NCBI GenBank assembly: GCA_008828725.1
Contig: MEHQ01001039.1
Coordinates: forward strand, 1 to 64,000
DNA: 64,000 nucleotides
Direction: 5' to 3'
Origin: Saccharina japonica
Lineage: Eukaryota; Sar; Phaeophyceae; Laminariales; Laminariaceae
Both the position numbers and the translations under genes were made by a program. Under the pieces are notes generated by a model. It worked only from the letters and a program-made list of their open reading frames with translations. It did not search any database and was not told the origin of the DNA. Shown piece by piece: positions 52,586 to 63,959 of the stretch. Each line of letters starts with the position of its first letter. Position 1 is the stretch's first letter.

Positions 52586-53089
52586 ATGCGGCTAATGAGT
52601 AGCCCCACCCCTCCTCCTGCTAGGGCCAACGGCTGGCAGCGACCGAATATAAACATGATGGACTTTGCTTTTCTCCCAAGTTTCTCCTTCTCCTCTTGTT
52701 TTTTTTTTTTTTTTTTCGTTTGGCGCTGGTTCGCTCAGTCTGCTACGCCGCTCTTGTCATCTGTTCTCGCGAAAAGCTGCTGCTCTGTATGTACGATATG
52801 ACATACGTCGTGCTATTTGCCGATCCTTTTTTTTTTTTTTTCACCGACGGCGGCCATCAAATTTGTGGAAGGTGTGCTTGTTTTGGGCTTGTTGGCCGAA
52901 GCGTGGGCTGCAAGCCTTGTGTACGTACTCGTATATATATACTATCCATACATCGATGTCATGTTTACGGAGTACCAGGTACCAGGTATAAAATAGGAGC
53001 TATCTCGGTATATATATACGTTGGCATGCCGTTGCATTGCCTTTACCTCCTCAAGACTGGAATATACTTGAGGTATTATCGTATGATAT
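52586..53089. other. intergenic
   Basis: T-runs at 52698-52715 and 52827-52840, and TACCAGGTACCAGGTATA at 52973. Open frames cross the T-runs; no gene. Confidence 0.4.
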
Positions 53090-53170
53090 TGTATGACCAC
53101 AGCTTTGTATCTCTTTAGGATGAAGAATCATCAACACGGGGCACTGGGTGCGCTGGATGTCGAGAGATAT
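53090..53170 (+). repeat. REP-A1 fragment
   Basis: GTATGACCACAGCTTTGTATCTC, TAGGATGAAGAATCATC, GGGTGCGCTGGATGTCGAG; 3' end missing. Confidence 0.55.
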
Positions 53171-53789
53171 ACTCGTAGGTACGAAGTGTAAGCATTGTAT
53201 ATATATTCATAGGAAGGAGCCATGTGCTTTTGGGCACGGATGTATACAACAACGTGTGTAAAGGAAGCACGGGTCTATATGTGCTATACATGACGGCAGT
53301 GCTATGTACCTTTTTTTGCAGCGTCATTCGTCGCCCATACGTGCGCATGGGTCTCCATTCCTTTTCATGTTTTGTTTCATTGTTTCCTATTGTTGATTGT
53401 TTTTTACTGCGTTTTTAATTTTCGCGAGTTCGAAGTTGTTATATGAATAAAAGCCGGTGCCACGCCTCTCGCCCGACCCGCACGACACAGCAGTAGTAGC
53501 AGCGGACGGTCCGGTCTGGGTCCGGTGCGGTCCGGCCCGGCCCGTCAGCAGCACGAGGCACACAAGGCAAGCAAATCACCCGAACCAAACTCAACCACTT
53601 GTCCAAAACAGGCTCCACTTGAGCTCTTCGGAGCACACGCTATTATAGAATGCGTTCACGCGCCGCACTCGCTCGTTATTTAATCAAGGTTTTTCATCTT
53701 CTCATCTTCCCATCGCCCCCCCCCCGCTCCCTTTCCCCCTCCCCCTCCCCTCCTCGTTGTTTCCCTCCACTTCCATAGCAAACCAGCAC
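53171..53789 (+). promoter_or_regulatory. upstream region of the EsV-1-7 gene
   Basis: No repeat-family copy was seen in the 600 bp before the ATG. TATTATAGAATG (53641) and ATTTAATC (53679) are AT-rich words, followed by a C/T-rich stretch (53696-53770) directly before the start. A compact promoter and C/T-rich leader are plausible; an additional upstream exon cannot be excluded. Confidence 0.3.
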
Positions 53790-54227
53790 ATGCCGTCGGG
53801 GCCGTACAGCGGGCGAGGCCAACACCACGTCCACCGGAACGGCCACTTGTACGGTGCTCGGGGGCACGGCACCCGAGGCGTGGGTGGGAGCGTCAACTTT
53901 ACCGGGCGTGTCAGCGGGCTCACTGGGAACGGCGGCAGGAGCGGGGGAGGGCGCGGGGAGGCGGGGGAAGAAGCGCACGGCAGGCATGCCGGCCACCCTG
54001 TGTACGGAGTCTCCAACGCCGCCGCCGCTGTCCCGGACCATCACGCGTCGATGGTTGCTCCCGGCAACAACGGCGGGTACACCAACAGCGGCATCAACAA
54101 CGGTAACAACAGCATCAACGGTAACAGCAGCAGCAACGGTGGCGTCAGCAAGGGTTTCAGCGACGTCATGAGCAACGGTATTCACGGGGGCAGCAAGGTC
54201 GGCAGCAACGGCATGGGACAGCTGCTG

Positions 54228-54283
<56 letters not shown>

Positions 54284-56372
54284 GCAACAACAACAGCAAC
54301 AGCAACAGCAACAGCAGCAGCACGGCGACCGGCGGCAAGGCATGCACCAGCAGCAGCAGCAGCAGCAGGGAGGAAGAGGGGGGCGGAGCGGGGGGAGAGG
54401 TGGGGGTGGTGGAGGAGGAGAAGGAGGACCGGGCGGAACAGGCGGCGGAAGAGGTGTCGGCGTCGGCGACCTCGTTAACGGTGGTTTTGGTGGATGCGTT
54501 ACGGCTGATGGCCTGCGCGCTGGGGGCTCTTCCCCCAGGAAACACGAGATGGTCAGCAGCAGCCAGGGGTTCGTCGCCACGGACGTCAGCACCTCAGTCG
54601 GAGGAGGAGGAGGGGGAGGAGGAGGTGGTGGCGGCCTCAACCCCACAGCCGGCGCGATGGGAGCCCCGTTGCCGGCCATGTTAATTGGGGGCATGGGGCC
54701 GGGACTAGTCGGTGGCTCTGGTAATGTTTTAGGACGGGTAATGGTATATGTATTTCTGCATCTTGTGGGTGGGAGCACGGTGCTGAATGGGATCAGATCC
54801 GGGTACGAAAACTTTCACCCAGCTGGGTGGACGGATTTGTTTCGCTGCAAGAAATGTTGAAAGTACGAACGACCACACAGCTATTATTATAGTCGTCGTA
54901 GTGCGGGTGCCATGCTCTCGACCCAACAGTAGTACACAATGAGATAAAGATATCTTGTGACCTTGGGGAAGGGGGCCAATACAGTCGGCTTGGCGGGAGT
55001 GTTACAAGGATTAGGTGGCGGAGGCGGGGGGGGGGGCAACGGAGGGATGATCCCCGGACCCGGACAAGGACTGGGAAAAATTATGGGTCTGACGGGGGGG
55101 ATGGGTCAAGGTCCGGTTACCCGAGCCGGAGGAGGCCGTGGGATGAGGGCCGATGGTGTTGGGGGTGGAGCGGGAGCCGGCAGAAGCGGGGTAGGTGGTG
55201 GCGGGATGGAGTGGGGGGGGAGGGGAGGCATGGGGAGGAACAGTGGCGGTCTCGGGGGCGGGAACAGCGCCCCCGGCATGAGAGGGGCGAAGGGGCATGG
55301 GGCAGTGGCGGTTGCGGCGGCGAAGCTCGAGTATCAGCGCCAAGACCAGCTGATCAAGCGCAGGAAGATACCCTCCTACATGCCGGCGCAGCAGGGCATG
55401 CCCATGGGCTTGCCGCCGCCCCCGGCGTTGCTGCACCACCACCAGCATCAGCAGCAGCAGCAAGTTCAGGTGCAGGTGCAGGGTGGTGGTGGCGGCGGCG
55501 GTAGTGGTGGCAATAACGTTAACGGTGGCACCGACCCCGGCAGCCCCGACGGCAACCCGATGTCCAAAATTGCAATGTCCACCACCACCACCGCCACCAC
55601 CACCACCACCACGATGGTAGCGCTGTACCCGGCGGACCAGTCGGACGGCCAGCTGGACTCGCGCATGTGCCAGCACCCCGGGTGCCGACGCGGTCCCTGC
55701 TACGGACGGGAGGGAGACAAGCGCGCGGCGTTCTGCGCGAGCCACCACCTCCCCGGGATGGTCAACGTGGTCAGCCCGCGGTGCGCGCGGGAGGGCTGCC
55801 GCCTGGGCCCGAGCTACAACGACCCGGGGGAGAGGAAGGCGGTGTTCTGCTCGGGCCACCGCATGCCCGGGATGGTGAACGTCGTGAGCCCCCGGTGCCA
55901 GCTGTCCGGCTGCATGCGCGGGCCTTCCTACGGGCACATCGGAGACCGCAAGGCCGTGTTCTGCGCGGGGCACCGGCTTCCCGGGATGGTCAACGTGGTG
56001 AGCCCGCGCTGCGTGGAGGACGAGTGCGAGAAGGGCCCCTGCTACGGGTTTGAGGGGCGGAGGGCTTCCTTCTGCGCCAAGCACAAGCGGGACGGGATGG
56101 TCAACGTCGTCAGCCCGCGCTGCGTGGAGGCCGACTGCCTCCGGGGCCCCAGCTACGGGTCGCCCGGAGACCGCCGGGCGTCCTTCTGCGCGAAACACAA
56201 GCAGGACGGCATGGTTAACGTCGTCAGCCGGAAGTGCTCGGTGCCCGGCTGCGGGAAAGGCCCGAGTTTCGGCCAGGATGGGGACAGGAAGGCCAGCTTT
56301 TGCGCGTTGCACAAGCGAGATGACATGGTCAACATCACGGCCGCCTCGCGCTTCTTCGCGCGGACGGGGTAG
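53790..56372 (+). CDS. EsV-1-7 repeat protein with polyglutamine and glycine-rich N-terminal part
   Basis: Modelled as two exons, 53790-54720 and 54985-56372, giving 772 residues. The ATG at 53790 is the first in frame after the C/T-rich leader. Residues 1-145 are Gly/Asn/Ser-rich. Then come 31 Gln (147-177), 7 Gln (187-193) and long Gly-rich stretches (about 194-420). A basic patch KRRK at 435-438 could be a nuclear localisation signal. Further on are Pro/His/Gln and Thr tracts. Six EsV-1-7 repeats fill 539-765: each Cys-X4-Cys-X16-Cys-X2-His-X12 with the signature GMVNVVSPR; repeat 4 is one residue short between Cys2 and Cys3. The Cys/His spacing suggests metal binding (inference). In Ectocarpus a member of this family, IMM, controls early developmental pattern; this protein's own role is unknown. 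No signal peptide or membrane segment. No second gene lies within 7 kb on either side. Confidence 0.85.
54228..54320 (+). repeat. in-frame CAG/CAA tract (31 Gln)
   Basis: Mixed CAG and CAA codons, no interruption. The CAA interruptions would slow replication slippage compared with pure CAG. Reverse-strand frames across it give poly-Leu or poly-Cys and are artefacts. Confidence 0.9.
54721..54984 (+). other. inferred intron, 264 nt, phase 1
   Basis: The upstream frame ends at a TGA (54858) and the downstream frame is closed by a TAA at 54945, so an intron is required. Donor GGCTCTG|GTAATG and acceptor CCAATACAG|TCGG keep frame. An alternative pair (donor at 54738, acceptor at 54971) also keeps frame, so the exact sites need a transcript. 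A G-rich stretch continues on both sides. Confidence 0.55.
55668..56342 (+). repeat. six tandem EsV-1-7 coding repeats (114 nt each)
   Basis: Units start at the first Cys codon: 55668, 55782, 55896, 56010, 56121, 56235. Units 1-3 share LPGMVNVV or MPGMVNVV, while units 4-6 share K(R/Q)D(G/D)MVN, suggesting two rounds of internal duplication. The last unit ends NITAASRFFARTG. Confidence 0.9.
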
Positions 56373-57689
56373 CTGGAAGGTTTGACGGAGGGAGGGAGGA
56401 AAGGAGGGAGGGATGAGGCCGCATACTTGCTTGGCCTGAGGCTTCGCAGGCGAAGCAGGTGTGTGAAAAGGATTCGGTCAGGAGTGGAGCTGGTGGTAGC
56501 GGTGGTGATGGGGAGATTAAGAGCAACCACCACCAGGTGTTTGTTTTGTGGTTGGTGGTCGTCTGGAAAAGGGACGATACATTTTATAGCGGTAGGAGTC
56601 ACAAGCGGTACGCCTGACGATTCGAAGTGGGTTTTTTAAACATCTGAGTGAAAAAACAAAAACGGTAGAGAGTGTTGTACGATTGTTTTAGAAGACCTAT
56701 CTTCTTTGTTCTTAGCTAGCTACAGTAGTCTTTTGGCCTTTTTTTACACTTCGCGGCCAGCCGGATGGCGAAGCACTCTACACCGTTTGTACTTGTAGTG
56801 CTTGCTTCTGACGCTTGGAGTAGTTTTTTGTTGTTTTTACCCGTTTTTTTTGGGGGGGGGGGTGTTGCTCGCCCTGACCACGGTATGAGCTGATTTTAGC
56901 TTCTTATTATTTATTTAGCGTGGGCGGGGGGGGGGGGATGGTTATATACGTGCCGAGCGTTAGTTCAGAGCTTACTTCGTTTCTCAGACGAAAAATCCGT
57001 TTATTTTTTATTTTTTTATTTCTCATCAGTCCACCGCAGGTTGTAGCTGTAGACTGCATGGGTTTTTGTTCGATGAATAGTGGGTGGGATAGGGAAGTCG
57101 TCTATACGTCTCTTCGTGTGCGCTGCAAAGACCCCGTCTCGTCTTTTAAGGCTTTTAAGGCTGTATACAATACAACCATTATTCTGTCCCGTAAGAATGT
57201 AAAGGGAACCGTTTCGGGGGATTCAGATTAGCACTTAAAAGGTCCTCTTGCATTTAATGTACAAGGACCTCTTGGGTTTTCGGTTTAGTGCTTAAAACAG
57301 TCCTTACGATTTATACGGGCAGATAAGTGGTACGACGGGTTCTTCGTGCTTCCGGCGGTACCAGCAGCGTTACGACAACAGAGAATTAGCTGCAGAGCGG
57401 CCGGGGAGATCAATTAATCATGCTTGTTTTTTTTGTTGTTGTACACTGGTATACCTTTTATTTTACCTTCTTTTATGGGGAGCGGAATTTTAGCCGGGAG
57501 GACGTCCGGGGAACTGACTGGTGGTACCTTGGACCCTTTTTTTTGTTTATTTTTTATTTGTGATTCTGGTTTACCTGCTTTGGCCACGCCGCACACTTAT
57601 TATATGAGTACGTGTGCCTGCCGTGGGAGTGTCTATACGGGCTAGGTGGGGGACTATTGTATGTTTTTGTGTTTTGCGGTGCCGTGCGA
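56373..57689 (+). other. downstream region, probable long 3' UTR then intergenic
   Basis: No known repeat copies for about 2.8 kb. Brown-algal 3' UTRs are typically long (known), so part of this may be transcribed with the gene. AAGGTCCTCTTG and AAGGACCTCTTG (57239, 57264) form a local repeat. G-runs at 56851-56860 and 56924-56938. Open frames are short and unrecognised. Confidence 0.35.
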
Positions 57690-57843
57690 TGCTGTGCGAT
57701 GCTGTTGCTGTGCGATGCTGTTGCTGTGCGATGCTGTTGCTGTGCTGTGTTGTTGCTGTGCTGTGCGGTGCTGTGCCTGTGCGGTGTTGTTGCTGTGCGG
57801 TGTGGTGCTGTGCGGCGTGGTGCTGTGCGGCGTGGTGCGGCGA
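57690..57843 (+). repeat. GCTGTGCGRTGCTGTT-type minisatellite
   Basis: GCTGTGCGATGCTGTT repeats with a 16-bp period about three times, then decays into GCTGTGCGGTGTGGT variants. Cys/Ala/Val-rich frames across it are artefacts. Confidence 0.8.
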
Positions 57844-58197
57844 GGTACGGTTGCGAAAGGTTCTCTATATAGGCGGAGGAGATTTATTTTACCATTTTGT
57901 TTTCACGCTTGCCTCGCGCGTTGTGTTTTTTGCGTAGTGTTTACTGACTACTCTCCTCCCGCGCTGTGGTACTCGAGCGGTACAAGTAGGATACGTGCGG
58001 GCCAAGTCTCTAGCGGGTTTAGTGTAGTGGCGAACGACCCAGCGGAAGACAACGAAAAAAATGAGTTGGATTTTTTTTTTTTTTTTTATATTCGTAGTGC
58101 AGCAGCACTGGCGTTAGTTACATAGCTGCAGCGGGCACGCAGGATCGAAACACAAAAATTGCCTTTGATGTTACCATGGCTTGTCATGTCACACACG

Positions 58198-58250
58198 AGA
58201 TGGGCGGGCGGGCGGGTGGGTGGGTGGGTGTGTGGGTGCGCGGGCGGGAT
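58198..58250 (+). repeat. GGGCGGGTGGGT tract with G-quadruplex potential
   Basis: Eight or more GGG runs spaced by one base within about 50 bp. The wider 57844-59176 stretch has no gene recognised. Confidence 0.6.
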
Positions 58251-59176
58251 AAAGCTAGTAGCCACACTCACTTGCCGCCCGCAAGGGGTTATTACGACTC
58301 CGTAGAGGCGCGTGCGTGCGTGAAGAAGTTGAGTCAGCAGTGGGGGCAAAATTTTGTGCAACAGAGGACAAGATAAAACTGAATGAATTTTACGCGTAAA
58401 TCTAGAGGTTCACGTTGAATGAATTGGGTGATCGATTGGTTGTTTCTTGAGCGGGGTAGGACCTGGCCACCTCGTCCCTCCGCGAGGAGATTGAGAGAGA
58501 GGGAGGAGGCCTCGAGTATAGAGAACGGCACTATGTAGGAACGAACAAAAGCGGTTTCCTTACGTTTGTTTCGAGCACGGAGAAGACGGAGAACGGCACT
58601 GCTGTATAGGAACGAGCGAAAGCTAGGTGTTTTTCTTAAACGGGCCGCTTGCTTGCTTTTTGCTTGCTTTCGCTTGGTCTCTCACTTTTGCTGCCATCCG
58701 TGAAAAAAAAAATGAAGGCACGGAAAACAAAAATGAACGAGCGGGGGGAGGCGTGAAAACGCTGGGAAACTCGTATTTTTGTACAGCGGGAGTGAACCGT
58801 TGAACCCCGTTTTCCGTGTGCGAGCGGGTGTGTGTGCCGCTAGGGTACCGCTTGCTGACTGTTGTTGTGGCGTTCTCCTTGTGCTTGGGGGTTTTCCATG
58901 TCCTTTCCTGCCTAGAAATGAAAAACAATAATAGTGGGAGCTAGGTCCAGATAATTTAGAGTACGTCGTAGTGGTGGAAGCCCTTTTTTTTTCGTAAAAA
59001 AGATTATCGTCGCGACCAGCAGACAGCTGCTCGACCTGTAACCTGTCGTGTTGTCTGTTGGTAGAGTGTCTTTTCGTCGAAAAGGAAGGGGGGTTCCACC
59101 TCATGCAATGTAGACAATGCCCTTGTTTTGCTGTTCCTATCCCTTTATGACTTTGGTTTGTACCTTTGTACCCATG

Positions 59177-59186
59177 AAAAGGGGGG

Positions 59187-59217
<31 letters not shown>
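59177..59217 (+). repeat. poly-G run, about 40 bp with one A
   Basis: AAAAGGGGGGGGA followed by about 31 uninterrupted G. Could be an assembly or sequencing artefact in length, but G/C homopolymers over 10 are common across this window. Confidence 0.85.
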
Positions 59218-59225
59218 TACTCATG

Positions 59226-59440
59226 TTGTGCACGGCCGTAGTCTATGACCATAGACCCTCGCATCCCTACAATGCTGGATCGGAGCATGTCGGGTTTTCA
59301 CCGACCAGGCAACAGACATTGCTTGCACCAAGCGTGGAGCACCGTGAGGTGTTGGGCGCGTGAGTCGATGAAGGGTGAGCTGCATCCTACCAAGAACGGC
59401 TTGCGAGGCGGACTTGCATGTGGATGACAGCCTCCAATGA
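59226..59440 (-). repeat. element C, reverse orientation, fullest right end
   Basis: CACGGCCGTAGTCTATGACC, CCCTCGCATCCCTACAATGC, GTCGGGTTTTCACCGACCAG, GGTGAGCTGCATCCTACC, GATGACAGCCTCCAATGAAT; mirrors 43863-44115. Confidence 0.7.
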
Positions 59441-60014
59441 ATTTGTTGGTTTCTGGTGTGGCCAATTTGGGGAGAGGGGGGGGTGGGGGGGGTGCGGGGG
59501 TTACTACGGGTGTGGGTCTGGCTATGGCATCAGAGAAAAACGAGCAGCCCTGTTGTGGCTGTTTTGTGGAGTTACAGTGCCCATTTCACGTGGTGATCGT
59601 TCGTGACGGCGTGCTTTCTCTTTTCATCATCGTGATGATGATGCGCATCTATACAAACAAAACGTGTATGGAGCCCGTGTATGGCTGGATGGGGGAAAAA
59701 ATACATGTGTGTTGTGTTTTCCACCACTTTTTTGGCAGTTTTTTGTTGCTCGGGTGTTTTTTTATGCCACCCGGTCTCTCGCCAAATGGGCTATGATACT
59801 ACTGTGCCACAGCAGTAAACGGGACTGCAGGATTTCCAAAGCTTTTTCCTTCCGGTCACGGTCTCGTTTTTTTGCCCAAAAGAAACAAAACAAACTGATC
59901 TGCTGCTGTGTGTCTTCTCATGTGGGTTTATTCATTCATTTCCACACCGTTTTTTTCGCGCGGTGGTAATGCTCGGTTCGTGTATTCTCCAGGGCTTGCC
60001 CTTGAGCTTCTACA
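59441..60014. other. intergenic
   Basis: A 119-codon frame (59437-59796) begins inside element C and has no recognised domain; not called. Confidence 0.35.
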
Positions 60015-60200
60015 GAACCATAAATCGAAAAGTGAAGCCCGTTTCTCCACACTAAACGCAGCCATATGACCTTTGTACTAAATCCCTATAATATCGATGA
60101 AGCCCGTTTCTGCACACTAAAAGCAGCCATATGACATGTGTACTAAATCCCTATAATATCGATGAAGCACACCGTCGACACTAAAAAAAGTAGCTTTATG
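60015..60200 (+). repeat. tandem repeat, about 74 bp x 2.4
   Basis: GAAGCCCGTTTCTSCACACTAAA then GCAGCCATATGAC and ACTAAATCCCTATAATATCG, repeated; the third unit is diverged (GCACACCGTCGACACTAAAAA). Confidence 0.7.
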
Positions 60201-61633
60201 GCCTTTGTACTGATCATAAACTAGGGTCGACGATACACGCCGTCGGCACCGAAGGATCGTGAGCATCCACCTGCTGTGCCTGATTTTTTTATCGACAAAA
60301 TCCGTCTTGACCCGTCGGGTAGACACGGCCACGGGTGTCGGCGATCGCTGGCGTCTAGAGGGTGGGTTGGGAGGACAGGACTGACTGGTGTCGTGCCTAG
60401 GCGGTGCGTGGTCAGGATACACGGTTGAAACAGGAAAGGCGCGGCCAAGATTGATGTTCGGCGCGGCCCCGATTGCGTGTCCCAAAATATAAGGATGTTT
60501 TGTGATCAAAATGAACATTGAAGCGTGTTTAAAAATATGAGATATTTCGAGAAAGCAATAAAAAAAACAAATGCAGGCACGCTTCGAATCTCGGACACAC
60601 ACGTCACCCAGCGAACGAACGAGCGCACCGCGCATCTCACGAACGGCGGCCGACCCGGCTGTCAGATACAGAGGCTGGGGGAAGCTCGACGTGGTCGGAT
60701 TCGATAGAGATGGTCAAGAAACGCTACCCTAACGTTGACGTCAGGTGTCTTTCGAGGAGATCACCCGCTAAAAACAAAAAACAACAATCGTATACCAAGC
60801 TCGTACGGAGAGGGGGTGAAGTAGGGTGGAGTGATTGCACCGGGGGGTATGGTTCCATGATTAGTGCAAGAACCAAGCTTCCAAAACCCGGCGTTATGGT
60901 TCATATTATTTGACTGAGTACGTATTGATAGTACGCGTAGCTCTCACTTTGACAGCACAGTAACTGGCAGTGTTTGGTTGATCGCGGTTGTGGGAATACC
61001 AAGTGGATACCGCACGGAACGGTGCTGGCAGACTGGTAGAACACGTGAACAGACAGGGCTGTTGCTTGCAGCTGGACAGCGGTCGCTCGCTGGGCCAGGT
61101 ATTTCGTGATTTCTCGGGATTCCTGAGTTTCGTCGTTGCTGGGCCAGACGTATGATATATCGTGATTTCTCGTGATTACCCAGGTGCATTGTTGCTAGCG
61201 GCATAGCACCGCTGTAAATATCGTCGCCCTGCCGCGTCATGTGAGGGACAGTTATGTTTTCGCTGCTCACGGTTCATCCATCCGTGTTGCGATTTCTGCC
61301 ACTGAGGTCGACTATCTACAAGTATAAGCGCTCGAGACATCTCGAACGTTTGGCTGTGATTATTCTCTCTTGCGAGTAGCTCGTGGGGAGACACTCATTC
61401 ACTACGCCATAATCATGTACGTACTCGAAAACATTCATGTTGCTCTGTTGGACGTTTTCAGTAAAGTTTACAAGTATTCTGCGCCCCATCGCTGGCGCGA
61501 GGGGTAACAGTGAGAATATCCACAACCACATCTTTACCAGTGGGCCCGCAGTTTTTTTGTGACAAAATGTCAAACCACGTGTAAAAATTTAGGTTTTTAT
61601 ATTATACCAGGTACACAGTAGTAGTCAGTAGTA
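60201..61633. other. low-repeat region, no confident gene
   Basis: Relatively free of the window's repeat families and partly GC-rich (60240-60480, 60590-60760). Frames such as reverse 60117-60635 and forward 60710-60913 read partly like protein but show no domain. CGTGATTTCTCG occurs at 61107 and 61161. A partial MITE-E end (GTCCCAAAATATAAGGATG) lies at 60479. Confidence 0.35.
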
Positions 61634-61818
61634 AAGGACACCTAATAACAAGGAAACGGGCAATAAAAGAAAAGAAGGCTGAGATATATTTGCAGGAAAG
61701 TGATAAATTCGGGAGTCGTTACTATGCTCAAGTTAGTGAAGAACGCACCCATTCTCAAGTAAGAAATCCATCCGTCTGGGTCAGATTTCCTGTTTCTTCT
61801 TATTCTAAAGGTGTCCTG
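61634..61818. mobile_element. MITE-B copy
   Basis: TA|AAGGACACCTAATAACAAGG ... CTAAAGGTGTCCTG. The first base of the left end is mutated and the right TA is lost. Confidence 0.65.
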
Positions 61819-61950
61819 TTGTGATAGGACTGGGTGAGACACAGAGTATTCCCTTGCAGATTTGTCTATTAAGCATCCTTGGCGTTACTCACTTCCACGC
61901 AGAATCAAGCGTACAGAAGAGAAGCATAGATATAAATAGAATGAGCATCG

Positions 61951-62316
61951 ATGCCTCTCGTGATTTTGGAAATGGCCGAAGTCCCTCCTATCGTCTGGGC
62001 TTCAGACCGAAATGGAAACGCGTCAGCTCTCGGCGCCTCGCCCGCGCTTTCTCGTCCGTTCTCTCGCGGGTCGCCTTCTCCGGTCTCCGACGGGCCTGTT
62101 CCCGCTCGCGCTCTCTCGAGGTCGTGCGTCGCCGCCGAGCGCGGTGGCCTTCAATCCGTAGGCTCTTTCGAGACGGCGGGACATCGAGATAGTTTCCTTG
62201 AGACAGTAAGGTTCGAAATATTTTATTATTATGCCTGCCATCCGACAATGTGTAGTGTTGTTCCAAAAAAGACTCAGGGAACAGAAAGTGAAGAACTCTC
62301 CAGATCAAAAGCGTAG
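61951..62316 (+). CDS. candidate ORF, 121 codons, unrecognised
   Basis: GC-rich frame with in-frame ATGs at 61951 and 61972. From the second it reads MAEVPPIVWASDRNG, then a Ser/Pro/Ala-rich stretch, then GGLQSVGSFETAGHRDSFLE. A TATAAATAG word sits at 61931. Two other frames are also open here (an Arg-rich one forward and one reverse), as GC-rich sequence often gives, so coding status is uncertain and no family is recognised. Confidence 0.22.
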   Translation: MPLVILEMAEVPPIVWASDRNGNASALGASPALSRPFSRGSPSPVSDGPVPARALSRSCVAAERGGLQSVGSFETAGHRDSFLETVRFEIFYYYACHPTMCSVVPKKTQGTESEELSRSKA

Positions 62317-62656
62317 CAGTATCATGCGACAAATAAAAACCGACAAAACGCAAATAGAAGGCTACCACATCCAACGTCCTTCTATCTCATCCACCACAAA
62401 ACGACCAAATGAGTACCCCCCCCCCCCCCATGCACTCCCGAACTAGCATTTACCAAAGACCCGTATTTTATTAATTCCCGAGGCCTGATGACATCTGGCC
62501 CGGAAGGGGGGTATCAGGCCCCTTCCGGTCTTACAATTATCCCGAATACGAATGTCAACCAAGTAATACGAAAACGAAACAATTAATCACCTATAAATGA
62601 GGTAATTACCGACCTTTCTAGCCCATACCATCACACTAGCCCACCCTGATGAGCCG

Positions 62657-63372
62657 TATATATTATTCTCCCTCTTTCGCTAAATTAATTAATTGTACCC
62701 CCCCCATACCACGAACAACCTATGCCTTATTTAGAGACCCATGCACTAAAACATAGATTTCCATAGCATAGCTAGCTAATGGATTTCGGGACGTAAAACA
62801 CCATAACGGTTTTTCTATAAAATAAATCAAAATACGTCACAGCGATGAGTTTTTGTTTTTGTTTTCGGAGTTCTATGATGTAGGTGGTATTGTAAGGCCC
62901 ACTCTCCTCCTGATGAGGGGAAGGAGAAGCTCTGCTGTAATGTCGTACAGCAGTAGTAGTTGTGGTGGCACCTGCTGCGATACTAGGTGTGTGTTTTCAA
63001 ACAAGGCTGTGGGCCATGCTTTTTTTCAGGCACATCAATCGGAACGTAAATCATCACAAGGTTTTTTGTGTTTTACCGTTGAGATAGTAGAGTTTGCACA
63101 CAGCGGGGTGCGATCGTTTTTCAGCGCTCGATTATTTCAACGAGGTCGTGACCTGGTCGGTGCTCGCGAGTGTGGTTTGGGAGCAGGTGCAGAAACTTTG
63201 ATCAAAACTGCGCGGAGGGGAGAGCACGGTCGCATGGTCCAGAACAGGGAGGGCTGTGTGTATATTTGCAACAGTGAGTACTATTAGTCAATGGTTCGGC
63301 AGAGGCATAGGTTGTTCGTGGTATGGGGGGGGTACAATTAATTAATTTAGCGAAAGAGGGAGAATAATATGG
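62657..63372. mobile_element. TIR element of about 715 bp
   Basis: TATTATTCTCCCTCTTTCGC to CCACGAACAACCTATGCCT (about 62657-62726) is repeated in reverse complement at about 63306-63372 with only one or two differences. The interior has a forward frame 62853-63287 (144 codons, Cys/Ser/Arg-rich) with no recognised domain. No clear target duplication. Confidence 0.6.
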
Positions 63373-63631
63373 AGGTGCTTTTATTTAATTAATTCTGCAA
63401 AAGGGGCAGGAAGTATTTATTAATTGAGTCGTCGACGGACGTCGCCGGCTTGCACGGTTACGTACGTCCTGTAATTTTCCGCCAACGTGCTCTTCGTTCG
63501 TGGTAGAAATCACCCATGACTTCGGCTAAATTACTTCCCCCACTCCACCCAACTGACGCTTCGCCCCGTGTGCCTTGGCCGCTTCACGGATTCCGTAGCT
63601 GTTTTCGATGGCAACGATGCCGGTCCCCTTT

Positions 63632-63959
63632 TTTTCTGATCCCATGTATTATCTTCGCACTTCCGTCTTTCTCCCTCCCTAGTCGTAACTCAGATCCGGG
63701 GTCACAAGGTAGGCTCCTCTCCCTCCTCCCCCACTACGGTTCTTGCCTTGGTTTTTATCGCGCAGAGGGTTCAGCATTCCCAACGCTCGTCGACTTTCAT
63801 CGAATTTTGCCAACTCACGCTCTCGCGCTTTCGGCTAGTCAAGATTTGTTTTTTTGCGAGAAAAAGTCCCTACGAGCATGCACTCGGGGGGGCTCGAACT
63901 CACGATCTCGACTTCCACAGGCTTCGTGGTTACCTGCTAGCCTACCGGGGCGACCGGCT
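63632..63959 (-). repeat. SINE-1, full-length reverse copy
   Basis: TTTTTCTGATCCCATGTATT ATC, GTCGTAACTCAGATCCGGGG, CGCTCTCGCGCTTTCGGC, then the head with GGCTCGAACTCACG (complement of the B box), GGTTACCTGCTAGCCTACCGGGGCGACCGGC. Very like 30674-31045, including the AAGTCAAGATTTC-type leader. Confidence 0.8.

Noticed and set aside
53694-54545. Reverse-strand open frame of 283 codons with poly-Leu
   Set aside because: It mirrors the poly-Gln and Gly-rich coding strand of the EsV-1-7 gene; length comes from repeats and high GC.
55011-56312. Reverse-strand open frame of 433 codons opposite exon 2
   Set aside because: It has no domain, while the forward strand encodes six perfect Cys/His repeats; a GC-rich antisense artefact.
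57612-58125. Cys/Ala/Val-rich open frames
   Set aside because: Translations of the GCTGTGCGATGCTGTT minisatellite.
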